Below are positions 54,990-64,000 of a stretch of DNA of 64,000 nucleotides, one piece after another (the stretch's first letter is position 1; every line of letters starts with the position of its first letter). Source of the stretch: Glossina fuscipes (lineage: Eukaryota; Arthropoda; Insecta; Diptera; Glossinidae). The position numbers and the translations under genes are program-made. Where the stretch lies: the NCBI RefSeq assembly GCF_014805625.2, contig NW_024003855.1, positions 1,122,801 to 1,186,800 of the forward strand, given 5' to 3'. A model generated the notes under the pieces. It did not search any database, was not told where the DNA came from, and saw nothing but the letters and a program-made list of their open reading frames with translations.

Positions 54990-55740
54990 AATTCATACGA
55001 CAGGAGTTGATTTTAACACTATATCGCCTCCAGGTTAACTTTTCATCATATGCAAAAGGAAGAAATTTCTTTCATTCAGTTGAAACTGGTGCTTGACACA
55101 TCTGCAATCCCTTCATCCATACTCTCTAAGCCACTTAACATGTGCAGGACTACTAATCCAAATGAAATTCTCTTAACATGAATTTGTTTCTGAATACCTT
55201 GGTTAATGTTCACCATCAACATTGATAAAAAATGCTGCCAGATGAAAATATGCGAGGACGTCCTTTTACAGTTTTCCTTCAGAAGATCAAGGAGTTGGTT
55301 GAGATATCAAAGATAGTAGCAGCAACACTGTTGAAGCACTGAGTCTAATATGAATGGCTTACATTAAGGCTCCTGCTTTACACCAAGCTTTCCCGCCAAC
55401 CTAGGAGGATGGTTGTGCGTGACGTAGCCAGAATCTTTGATCCTACGAAATTCATATCAACGGTAGTTATCCCGACAATAACGTAACAATTATGGAAACG
55501 TGCTTTCGAATTAGGAATTACCATACACTATACCAAACCGTTGGGTTCATCTCAGATCCCCAACAAACTAAACAATTCCCAGACAGAAAAGAAATGGTGT
55601 TTGCCTAGGAGAATGTCGCACCTTGCAATTGCATTCATTCTCTCGCGTCTGAAAAAGCCGCACTGCAATTTCTTTGATTTGAAATCAACTGAAGACAGGA
55701 CGCAAACCCACGCTTTGATTTGTAGGGATTAAAAGTGTTA
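54990..55740 (+). pseudogene. BEL/Pao-type pol fragment
   Basis: Around 55403-55505 the plus strand reads 'RRMVVRDVARIFDPTKFIST' and 'VVIPTIT', stop, 'QLWKRAFELGIT', matching the segment after the RT active site in BEL/Pao elements (..RQ.LS..A.IFDP.G...PV.......Q.LW......WD). Upstream, 'LVLDTSAIPSSILSKPLN' may be the RT start (..VFDAS...). The downstream open piece to 55733 is not recognised. Family assignment rests on one block. Confidence 0.5.
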
Positions 55741-57129
55741 TTGAAATTTCTAAAATGGCAACTTTATAAATAGTTTCCAACATTACAATTCTCCTCAGCG
55801 CTTGTAGATCGACTTGACGTGTAATAATTGACTTTTCCTCTTGTTTTCTTTCTCTCTTTTTCGTACTGCTATATTTATTAACTTATTTTTTTGTGTAGTT
55901 TTTCCGCTAATCTTAGTAGCTAAACCTGCGACTTTATTAAGGTTTACACTTATCCAGCGTGCATCCAGCGTGCATGCAGCGTGTTATTTCAGTTCCGTAT
56001 CATCAGCTTAATCAATCGGCGATTCAGAATGGAATAGTTTAAAGCTTTTATGTCGTTTCCCTTTATTTAGAAATAAATACATTGTCAATTATTATTAGTG
56101 TCAACAAATAAACCAACACCTCATTCAATGTGAAGCAGCTCACCAACTATTTCATGACTTATGAAACATAAATAAATATATTTGCCTATATATACAAACA
56201 GCTCACCACCTATTTCATGACTTATGAAACGTACATATACAACTTGCTTAAAAATAGAATAATATTATATTATAATTGTTAGTGATCAAATAAAAAGACT
56301 GTGATTTGTAAAAGAGTTTAAAAAAAATTCGTTTAACACAACGCATTAACATCTGCAATATGTGAAACTCAAATAATTCACTTCTGAAGAGAATTGTAGT
56401 TGGTTATGAAAAATAAATCCTATATAAAGATAAGCAATGCAATAGATCATGGTCAAACCACAGTGAACCATCTCAAGCAACACCAAAACCGAATATCCAC
56501 GAAAAGAACACTTTGCTGCTAGCATGGTGAGGTTATGAAGGAATTTTGTATTAGGAGCATCTGCGGCGTAACAACGCAATTAATTCTGAAGTAACCAAAT
56601 TAAATGAAGTCTTGCAGTAGAAACGTCCATGATTCTTCAACCAAAAAAATATTATTTTTCATCTCGGGAACGGAAGACGTTGCACTTTTTTCTCACCCGC
56701 CAAAAATTAATCGAACTTGGCTGATATGTATTACCATATCCTTCTTATAGTCCTTAGATTGCACTTTCGTGTTATGATCTCTTTCGTTCTCCGTAATACT
56801 TTATATCTGGAAAGTTTTAATTCAGGTGACAGTGTAAATTTATATAAAAAATTGTTTTACTGCTAAAAATCAGAAATTTTATGAGGAAGGGATAATGAAA
56901 TTGAATTTAATTGATACTTGACATTTGACTTGACGATTAGTTTCCTGTAACCACAATAAACCATCGGCCATAAACATATTGATAAAATTCGCTTATGCTA
57001 AAAATAGTCGCGAATGCATCACGAGTTGTTTAACTATAGTGTTGTTGAACAGATGGCAATGTCTGTGAAACATGTTGAAGGGATTTCCCAGGTCCGTCCG
57101 CGATAGTGTGGGTTATTACAGCGTCAGCG
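55741..57129. other. AT-rich DNA with two short tandem repeats
   Basis: About 55952-55984: three CCAGCGTGCAT-like units. 56136-56233: a 63-bp-period direct repeat, listed separately. The minus-strand frame 56346-56579 has no recognised motif. Confidence 0.4.
56136..56240. repeat. Direct repeat, period 63 bp
   Basis: A 35-bp block beginning CAGCTCACCA and containing TTTCATGACTTATGAAA occurs at 56136 and again at 56199 with two mismatches. The inner string is itself a small hairpin (TTTCAT/ATGAAA around 5 nt). Confidence 0.75.
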
Positions 57130-57440
57130 GTAGCTTAGAGTTTTAACGTGTTGGTACGACAACTAATTGCACTTGTTCTTTAGTACTTTTCAATGCCTGT
57201 TGGAAATCTCTAGTCCATTCACACTATTGCACGAACTTCGTCTTTGTTCTGCGGTCTGCGCATACTTTGTAAGGTGTCAAACTTCTTTTTTTGCATTTTA
57301 TATGTACCATGTTGACAAACTACATTACCACAGCATCCTACTTTATGCATTAAAAAATTGCTTTTCCACGTTGACTCTCATGTTACATTCCGCGAAACGT
57401 TCTGGTATCTCTTCGAAACCTTTAAATATATATTACCATC
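57130..57440 (-). pseudogene. GY4 RT-connection piece
   Basis: 'YQNVSRNVT' stop, then 'SNFLMHKVGCCGNVVCQHGT' (F....+.FLGH+V...G) and 'DTLQSMRRPQNKDEVRAIV' (..+P.P....E+R.F+G), then 'FQQALKSTKEQVQLVVVP'-like text. This is the segment after the RT active site leading to RNase H. Frame changes and stops throughout. Confidence 0.75.
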
Positions 57441-57960
57441 CAGAGCCTTTATTTCAATATCATCAATTTCAATTTAACAGCTGGTTTAAGTACAAATAAT
57501 GCTCGGCACGGTTTTAAGAACACTGATGTAGGGTTGTTTTTAACATTAACTTTAAGTTGTATATCTTCTATTTTGCCGACATGTTTATCAAAAACATTTT
57601 TGTATTTTCCAGCTAATTTCTTAAGAGTTCAACTTAAATATTTGCGTTTGCTGCATTGATCACAGTCTGTATCTTCTTCAAAATTAATACTCCAAGCATA
57701 TATTTTAGAATTCTGTTTAAGTGAATTATACAAACGTCTTCCACCGCATTATTAATTTAATTGGTATGACGATTTTTTTCTTGCAACTTCGATGTGACCG
57801 TAACACATATCTTCTTCAATCCAATTTTTTTTTTTTTAAATAAACATATTGATTTTTATGCGTACACTTATGCGTTAAATGAATCTCATCACTACATTGA
57901 TAAAAAACTGTTTTCTTATTTTGGCTTTCATTTGTGCTTAAGATTTTTTTTTTTTTACAA
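57440..57960 (-). pseudogene. GY4 zinc knuckle and pre-RT linker
   Basis: 'FYQCSDEIHLTHKCTHKN' preserves part of a CCHC knuckle. Lower down, 'LKKLAGKYKNVFDKHVGKIE' and 'IQLKVNVKNNPTSVFLKPCR' correspond to the linker and RT start of Gypsy (..F..VF....G.......L.....P...K.R). The protease between them is missing. Confidence 0.65.
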
Positions 57961-58002
57961 TTAAAGTTTGGGTATTATGTTTAGCAATTCATTCTAGCGA
58001 AC

Positions 58003-58395
58003 TTATATTTCCTTACCGCCTCGTTCTGACAATTCCATTGTTGCCACTGTACAGTGTACTGTTGTACTTATCATTTGGTCCACTGTTAAATCTTTAATTT
58101 CAGCAAATTCCCTATAGTCGTATTTAGGCAGGTTCCAAAATTGAAATTTAATAAGTAATTTGCGCAATGTTATTATATAATTTTTGATCAATTCTCCTCC
58201 TTATTGCTTCCTCAAATAGAATACGTAGTTTTCCATTATTTCTAAAGATTCTGGCTCGTAGCAATCACACATGTGTTTAAGGATATTCTTGTATGTAAGT
58301 GTTGGTTTCTTCGAGCTTACTTTATCGCACATTATCTGTCTTTTGGGCTCGTCGAAACTATCTTCAAACGTAACAACTATTTTAATCACGCGCAC
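58003..58395 (-). pseudogene. GY4 Gag remnant
   Basis: Two open pieces in adjacent frames: 'DEPKRQIMCDKVSSKKPTLT' with 'YKNILKHMCDCYEPESLEIM' and 'ENYVFYLRKQ', then 'LIKNYIITLRKLLIKFQFWN' and 'EIKDLTVDQMISTTVH' ending 'MELSERGGK'. This is the retrotransposon Gag core (..Y..P.....E...F..R.Q...E....Y...L+KL...C.F). Confidence 0.75.
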
Positions 58396-59499
58396 TGATC
58401 TGCATCAAATATCTCAGTTTGGAAAGACTATAAAGGTACGGTCATTATGTATTTTTTTCTTTGCGATTATACAGGGACGTTTTAATTTCTTGCGTATATG
58501 AAGCAGTATTTTAAAAAATTTTTTTTCATCCGCCGTGAACTGTTATGTTTCACCACTGCTACAACTAGGTACATACACACAAACCCTAACATAAACGAAT
58601 TCTGATTGTATTGGATCTCACAAAGGCTTACTTTCATTTATAACAATTATACTTGCGTGTAATATGGCGGCGAAGCGTATAAAAAGGCGGAATAAACGTT
58701 GCTTACTCGAGTAAAGCCAATTGTTTACTTGTAGTATATTCATTCATTGAATCTACTTGTTTATTTATATGTGCTTAGTTTATGCTTGTTTAATTGTATG
58801 TGTACGTTTTTATTTTTATTATGTACTATTACTGACCTTCGCCAGTTATTTTTGTTAAGCTTGCAATATACGTAGAATATGCAATTTGGAACATTTGATG
58901 TGTGTCACAATTTGTTTCTTTTCTTTGGTTTCAGTTTAGTTTATGTTGAGAATTTAAGACACACATTAAGAGGGTATATTCACGTCTGGAAAAATTAAAA
59001 TGTAACAATTTATTCAAATTAATTCGACTAGAGTTTAAGCTTATTTTAGATTTTATTATTCTGTAACGTTTACTTTATTATCAATTGCAATCCAATCTCT
59101 GGTTTATTATTGGTAATTGCCTGAGAATTTTGCTTCCTTTGGGCTTTTCAGTTACAAGTACTGAAAGACTCAATTTTATAAGGTTGGTATAAGTTAGGAT
59201 GTTGCATCTAATAGTAATGAAACCCGTCACTTAACACCAAATTTGAAACGCAATGATATAGCGTGCGATCGCGGTATGTCTGTGCTAGTTTTTTCTTCAT
59301 GTATCTAATTTTTCACGGTATTGTGTTCACAATCACGATGTTTCTTATTTTTCAATCCTGGTTCACCCATAATCGGCCGTTTGGCTGGGTTTCATAAAAA
59401 CAAACTTTCTTGGAAAACGGTCATTGAAATTTATATCATATAATAGAACCAATAAGTCAATAATACCTCTTATTAACTTAACTAAAAAGTAAAGACGCA
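58396..59499. other. AT-rich DNA with a promoter-like TATA box
   Basis: TATAAAAAGG at 58678-58687 lies in a short GC-richer stretch (GGCGGCGAAGCG before, GGCGGAATAAACG after). No initiator or ORF follows convincingly. Could be the promoter of a lost LTR. Confidence 0.3.
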
Positions 59500-60260
59500 G
59501 TATAAGTATTCGTTTCTCTTGAAAACATAGAAATCTACTTACATAGGATAAAAAAGGGACAAGCTCTTCTCAACAAAATTCTTAAGACCAAAGAGCATGA
59601 ATTATTTGTAAACTGATTCTTTGGAAAAATTTAGCCTCTGTAAGAAGGAGATCACGCAATGTAGGCATATACGAGTCACGGCATTACGGTTTATGGACCA
59701 GTGTTTAAAAAAACTTAGCACAGCCCTAGGTTTATACATAAAGGAATCTCTATTAAGACTGAAAGCTAGTTTTTGATTGAAAAAAATTCCTAAAACAATG
59801 AGTATGTGGGCCTACATTTTTCAATTTATATTAATTAACAATATGCTCAGTATTAAACTCATTTTTCTTCGAGAATGAGAGTTGCTTGCTTTGGTTAAAG
59901 GTAACGAAATTGATTGGACACAATGTAGCGAAATTATACAAATATCCAAATTATTCTTAAGTGACACCTGAACTCGCGGTAAATTGAAATTGAATTGGAC
60001 TGAATTGAACTTAGAAAGAACTCTAAATGATGTGTTCTAGATACAGGAGGTTTTACATTTCAAAAAATATTAGCGAAAACTGAGGTACTGGATTCTGAAG
60101 AGCTCGATTAAAGGCGTTAGTAAACTCTGTATATACGACATCCTTTTCTGAGACGCATGTAACTTTTAAAAAATTTTTTATAGTTAATCTTACTTTTAAG
60201 AAAGCTACGTTGTAATTTTCGGTCCCGTCCACAGATATGGCTCACAATGTCGTTCATTAT
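59500..60260 (-). pseudogene. CR1-like RT and tail fragment (minus)
   Basis: On the minus strand 'EKDVVYTEFTNAFNRA' occupies the DVIYTDFSKAFDRV block (first catalytic Asp now Glu), and 'FFNQKLAFSLNRDSFMYKPR' followed by 'AVLSFFKHWSINRNAVTRI' corresponds to the thumb segment read in the element at 46 kb. The last part, 'FMLFGLKNFVE', matches 'FLLFALRNLG'. Strongly decayed; the YADD area was not found. Confidence 0.55.
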
Positions 60261-60429
60261 TGCTACTCTCGTTAATGGTGCCGACTTGTATATAAAACAT
60301 TGTCATACATATCAGCTCTAATGCACACCTTCCTTATATATAAATCCATTCTAAATATATAAATCCACTGGTATGTATGTGCACCTTAAATACACATAAA
60401 TACTTTATATTCATTATACTCTTTTATAT

Positions 60430-60700
60430 AAACGATATCTAAATGATATCTATCGCTCAATCTCAATATCGAACTTTTTAAATTCTATCAAAACAACTAT
60501 CCTCCAACTCGCGATTTGCCTATGTCGTATTTAAACTAACTTGCAATCTTAACATCTTATTATGATTCGAAAATTAACTGGCGTTGTTTATTGTTATCGG
60601 CTTCCAAACTATCGCATGTTTGCAATGGCTTATGGTTTCACTCGCAATTTGGGCTGGTGCCGGTTGTGGGTGTGGCTCTGCGATAGATGTGTACATGTTT
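60430..60700 (+). pseudogene. CR1-like C-terminus and 3-prime UTR fragment (plus)
   Basis: From 60439 'LNDIYRSISISNFLNSIKTT' matches 'LNDVYHLFSLSDSLRSIKAT' at the end of the 45-49 kb element, and the following non-coding 160 bp match its 3-prime UTR, including GGTTGTGGGTGTGG. The open frame 60584-60817 within the UTR is not a gene. It points in the opposite direction to the fragment at 59.5-60.26 kb, so they come from different insertions or an inversion. Confidence 0.65.
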
Positions 60701-60947
60701 CTTTATTTTTTTTTGTTTTTTTCTTTTTTATTTAGTTATACATTAACTTTACTCTTCGATTTTTTTCTTTCTTTACTTTTCTTTATATACTCTGCATTAA
60801 ATTTTTATAATAGTTAGCAAAAGATTTACTTCTAAGAGTCAATTGAATTCGGCTGTTAATTTATTTTAGTAGAGTTTCGTAAATATATATGTAAAATAAA
60901 TAGAGCAAATATATATCTTCCACATTTTGTTATATGCACATATATCC
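60701..60947. other. AT-rich spacer
   Basis: T-rich low complexity (60695-60790), then nothing recognised before the LTR. Confidence 0.4.
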
Positions 60948-61258
60948 TGTAGTGTGATCGCATACCGTCGTACGCATTCACTTCGAAGTGAAATTCAGCA
61001 TATGCAAATTCAGCATAATTCTGTGGTAAAAAAGGAAAAACAAAAATTTTGTCGCACTTCACCTGGCTGCATTTCGTGATGCAATACGATGCCAGGCGCC
61101 GCAATTAAACAATTATAATTTTGTTTAGGTAAGCATAATTTAGTATAAAAATTATGTATAAACAGCGCACCTTTTCAATAAAGAACTCAATTGTATCAAA
61201 GCAATTCAAAAGCGTTTAATTCGCTGAAAAATACAAGGCGTTCAATCCGCCTGAACCA
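60948..61258 (+). repeat. LTR, copy 2 (311 bp)
   Basis: Starts TGTAGTGTGATCGCATA, identical to copy 1 over the first 17 bases, and ends TGAACCA. It holds TATAAAA (61144-61150), AATAAA (61177-61182) and the same two closing mini-hairpins: AGCG/CGCT at 61211-61225 and AGGCG/CGCCT at 61236-61252. The long hairpin of copy 1 is only partly kept (GAAGTG/CACTTC). It is followed by the leader and Gag ATG. Confidence 0.75.
61144..61182 (+). promoter_or_regulatory. LTR copy 2 TATA box and poly(A) signal
   Basis: TATAAAA at 61144-61150 and AATAAA at 61177-61182, positionally equivalent to those in LTR copy 1. Confidence 0.6.
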
Positions 61259-61400
61259 TAAAATTTAGAGACCGTCTCATGACGAGCGATATTGACAATC
61301 TGTGAGACGGAATGACTTGGCGCATTGAAGCCGAGCAGCTTAGGGCTAAACTCCAACAACACTTACTTACACTCCATAAATAAATTATTGTACACGTCCA
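61259..61400 (+). pseudogene. LTR element copy 2: leader hairpin and Gag start
   Basis: 13 nt after the LTR a perfect 8-bp stem, CCGTCTCA (61272-61279) with TGAGACGG (61303-61310), extended by two possible G-U pairs. Three nucleotides after the stem comes the Gag frame; its ATG at 61312 overlaps this 3-nt spacer and opens 'MTWRIEAEQLRAKLQQHL', which meets a stop after 24 codons. Spacing on both sides equals that of copy 1 exactly. Confidence 0.6.
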
Positions 61401-61832
61401 ATCTTCAAACTCTTCACACACTACGTATACATTTGCGTGTGGTATTTACATTCATCTCACTCAAAGAAGATTATTAAGATAGCTCTCTTCACATCTGTTA
61501 ATTTTATAAAAGGACTTTACGTATAAGCAACACTGTTCAAGCGCTGTGGTCATATTTTTCTCTTTGTGAAAAAATTTTTGCAATTTATTCTTTTATTCAA
61601 TTTCCCTATTGCGTTATACGTTTTTAAAAGTTTTCAAACTTATTAAAATTTGTCGAATTTTTTTTGTGTTTATTGCTAAAACTTACCATCGCGGATACCG
61701 TACGTGTTTCCTTTAAAAACAAAAAAAAAAAAAAAATTAAAAACATTTGACATTATCTTCAGTAGTTTCCCAAACCTTTTCTAGTGAGTAGTTATTTCAC
61801 AAATAATAAACAATAGACAACCATAAGGCATA
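61401..61832 (+). other. Probable 5-prime leader of the next LINE
   Basis: AT-rich, with an A run near 61720-61737. No coding potential recognised. The 5-prime boundary of the element is not visible. Confidence 0.35.
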
Positions 61833-63021
61833 ATGGCCCCGGGGCTGCCAGATAAAAACTCGAATACATTTCATCTATTAGCTGACACATCCCCCCTAAA
61901 AAAAAAAAGTAAATATTCCGATTTTCCGGTGTTGCCAATCAGTGACATAACTCGTATTGATAAAAAATATATTGTTATTTCTTCAACCGATGCTAGAATA
62001 ACAATTTCCCAAGTTAGCCTTTTTGCTATAAAAAAAGCTCTAGATAGCATTACAACACACATCGACTCCATCTCGATTCTACGCGATGGGAATTTACTGG
62101 TCCTCGCTGGGAACCCGCGCGCAACCGAAAAACTCATAACGGCCAAATCTTTAGCTAATCTATGTGCTATTTCAGCTAAACTACATGAGAAACTTAACTC
62201 GGTTCGAGGCGTAATTTATGCCCCTTGCTTAAAGCATGTGCCGGAAGATGAAATTGTTCGCAAAATGGGCAATCAAGGAGTGACTGAAATATATAAATTC
62301 ACCAAACTAAATGATGACCGAAAAACACGCTCTCCTACAGGAAGGATTATTTTAACTTTTGATCGCTACCGATTACCGCGAACAGTTGATGTGGCGTGGT
62401 ATAAATGTAAAGTAGAACTATACATTCCAAATCCTATGAGGTGTAAAAATTACCAACGCCTGGGTCATACGGCAAAAAGATGCACTAGTGCTGCATCTTG
62501 TGCTAACTGTGGTCTTCCTCCACATGCTGAAAGCTGTACCCGTAGTTTCTGCATAAATTGCAATGATCAACACTCAGCTTTAGACAAACAATGCCCACAT
62601 TTTGTACAGATGCATGAAATACTAAAAATCAAAACTGAAAATTACTGTAGCATGGGCGAAGCGCGACGCAAAAACCGGGAAAGAAAGCAGTTACATCACC
62701 CGCCAAAGATAATATTGAAAACCCAAAACAACACCAAATATTGAAAAAATTAAAACAACAACATATATGCTAAATTTTAATATACCAAATTCTCCAGAAT
62801 CTCCAGCCCTCAACTTGACTCAACAAACTACAAATGGTAATCAACCCATTCTTTCATCCATTAAGCAACCTTCAATTTCAAATTATTCACGTGCGCTCAC
62901 TCTTTTCGCTTCAAATGTACCAAACCACCTAAGTACAGATTATTCTGCTGGTAAGAATAAATCACTAACGAAAATTTCCTATACCGATCTTCTCGACGGA
63001 GACGCTGACATGGCAAGCTAA
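61833..63021 (+). pseudogene. NL3 ORF1 (three zinc knuckles)
   Basis: The ATG at 61833 (purine at -3, G at +4) opens 303 codons. An RRM-like N-terminal region contains 'KKYIVISSTDARITISQVSL' and 'GVIYAPCLKHVPEDEIV'. Then come the knuckles 'RCKNYQRLGHTAKRC' (second Cys is Tyr), 'SCANCGLPPHAESC' and 'FCINCNDQHSALDKQC'. The stop at 62742-62744 is followed in the next frame by 'NFNIPNSPESPALNLTQQ' to 63021, ending 'ISYTDLLDGDADMAS', so one frameshift removes the Ser/Pro-rich C-terminus. It would bind element RNA. Confidence 0.85.
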
Positions 63022-63042
63022 CCCTCCTTCCACTCTGCTTCC

Positions 63043-63440
63043 ATGTCATTACAATTAAATAAAGTTTTTAAAATTCTACAATGGAACATTAAGGGACTTA
63101 TTAATATTTTTGACGAACTCCGTACACTCATAAGTGATTTTAATCCATCTTTTTTATCGCTTCAAGAAACTCATTGTAGAAGCTCTTTTAATCCTACTCC
63201 ACCCAAATCATATACTGGATACTTCACGAATGCTGATCAAAATTCATATTCCAAACAAGGAGTTGGTGTTTTTATAAAATCAAATATACCTCACAAACGC
63301 ATAAATTTTAGCTTAACCATACAAGCCGTAGCCATACAAATAATATTAAACATTTAAATTTTACAGTGCTTTCGCTCTATATCCCACCTTTGCAATCGTT
63401 TTCTCAGCAAGAACTCTACAATTCTCCTTCTATTCTCCTG
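63043..63440 (+). pseudogene. NL3 ORF2: endonuclease, C-terminus deleted
   Basis: The ATG at 63043 gives 'VFKILQWNIKGLINIFDEL' (Asn), 'SFLSLQETHCRSSFN' (catalytic Glu kept), 'GVGVFIKSNIPHKR' and 'QAVAIQIIL'. After a stop at 63357, 'VLSLYIPPLQSFSQQEL' continues in another frame. The GDFN and SDH motifs are absent: a deletion near 63435-63450 joins the sequence to the linker, so the nuclease is inactive. Confidence 0.85.
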
Positions 63441-64000
63441 AAGAAAAGTAAAATGGATAAAATGGCACCGCTTTAAGAGATGTCCTGATCAGGATCATTT
63501 GTTATTATACAAAAAGGCCAATGCTCTATTCAGGAAGGAACTACGAAAATCAAAGGCACTTAGTTTCGATCTTTTTTCGAGAGGAATTCACAGAAATACA
63601 TCAATGAAAGTTGTCTGGAACAAAATCAACAGACTTAATGGGACTTCAAACCTGAACGAAATTTCTGCCATCTGCACTCCCAATGGAACTTTAACTGATG
63701 CAGATGAGATTTCCAATTACTTTGGAAAAGTGTGGTGCGTATACTCCTCTGACAGCAACTTCTCCAGCGCTTTCATCGAAAATAAAAGAACTCCAATATC
63801 TCTTTTAAATAATATTGATAGATGTGCCATGTTCCTGGAAAATTTGCATATCCACCTTAGAACTTGGAAGTTGTCTCTCCAATTTGAAGGGGAGGACACC
63901 TGGTCTAGACCGCATCTCATACCAAATGATCAGCGCGATGTCTAAGTCTAGTAAAAAGAAATTACTGGACCTACATAATACGTTATTTTTGACTGGCCAT
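63441..64000 (+). pseudogene. NL3 ORF2: linker and RT start
   Basis: 'WIKWHRFKRCPDQDHLLLYK' and 'ANALFRKELRKSKALSFDLF' form the basic linker, then 'MKVVWNKINRLNGTSNLNEI'. A frameshift near 63880 moves the RT start into a new frame: 'GRTPGLDRISYQMISAMSKS' and 'KKLLDLHNTLFLTGH', typical of the I-clade KGKTPG.D.I.Y block. The window ends here. Confidence 0.85.

Larger units (their letters stand above)
57130..58395 (-). mobile_element. Gypsy-type remnant (GY4): Gag joined to RT
   Basis: Minus-strand Gag pieces (58003-58395), a zinc knuckle (about 57860), the pre-RT linker (about 57500-57640) and an RT-connection piece (57140-57420). The protease and most of the RT are deleted. It shows no clear sequence relation to GY3 by eye. 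No LTR seen. Confidence 0.75.
61833..64000 (+). mobile_element. I-clade non-LTR retrotransposon NL3, cut by the window end
   Basis: ORF1 with three knuckles, then ORF2 with endonuclease start, an internal deletion, linker and the beginning of RT, running off at 64000. Of all elements here it has the longest intact ORF1 and shows few stops, so it is probably the youngest (inference). Peptides differ from family alpha. Whether RNase H is present lies outside the window. Confidence 0.85.

Noticed and set aside
58678..58687. TATAAAAAGG as the promoter of a host gene
   Set aside because: Good TATA string but no initiator, ORF or exon downstream; kept only as a note.
60584..60817. Open frame with a striking GAGCGCGSA motif, similar to 45243-45428 (minus)
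   Set aside because: Both lie in the 3-prime UTR of CR1-like fragments; similarity continues at the nucleotide level outside the frames and the rest of the frame is T-rich low complexity.
61871..62146. 91-codon minus-strand frame
   Set aside because: Antisense shadow of NL3 ORF1.
1..64000. tRNA, rRNA, CRISPR arrays, riboswitches, bacterial operons
   Set aside because: None seen on either strand; the DNA is plainly eukaryotic.

Overview
The window is AT-rich eukaryotic DNA packed with broken transposable elements. Every confidently recognised coding remnant belongs to a mobile element: non-LTR retrotransposons (I-like with RNase H, CR1/Jockey-like), Gypsy and BEL/Pao pol fragments, Tc1-like and mariner transposases, and a family of LTRs. 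This mix, the mariner and Tc1 remnants, and a dispersed motif known from fly genomes point to an insect, most likely a dipteran such as a tephritid fruit fly; the species is inference. No rRNA, tRNA, CRISPR array or bacterial feature was seen. A 10-base run of N at 7210-7219 shows this is an assembled scaffold.

Layout. 0-2.5 kb: a decayed non-LTR element. 2.5-10.4 kb: AT-rich DNA with no recognisable element and a few possible host exons (4.3-5.4 kb). 10.4-11.3 kb: two Tc1-like pseudogenes joined in inverted orientation. 13.5-17.8 kb: the best preserved copy of an I-like family (here called alpha). 20.1-23.9 kb: a second, unrelated RNase H-bearing non-LTR element, followed by a dispersed repeat (X1) and another LINE tail. 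24.7-30.4 kb: simple and tandem repeats and one possible terminal exon. 30.4-33.0 kb: a Gypsy/297-like element on the minus strand carrying repeat X2. 33.8-34.1 kb: pogo-like end sequences. 36.3-37.5 kb: a Gypsy scrap and a 585-bp mariner with both terminal repeats. 37.8-39.6 kb and 41.3-43.9 kb: alpha copies 2 (minus) and 3 (plus). 44.4-44.9 kb: LTR plus gag start. 45.2-49.5 kb: an almost full-length CR1-like element (minus). 51.7-58.4 kb: Gypsy, BEL and Gypsy fragments. 59.5-61.4 kb: CR1-like scraps and the second LTR plus gag start. 61.8 kb to the window end: an I-clade element with a long open ORF1 that runs off the edge.

As far as can be read by eye, no element has all of its protein domains intact. 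Most losses are internal deletions combined with frameshifts and stops, including lost or changed catalytic residues. The genes therefore do not work together as a pathway; the stretch reads as a TE-rich, gene-poor region, possibly pericentromeric or a piRNA-source locus (inference). The most unusual signal is a leader hairpin shared by the two LTR copies: five of its eight base pairs differ between copies, yet every change is matched on the opposite arm.
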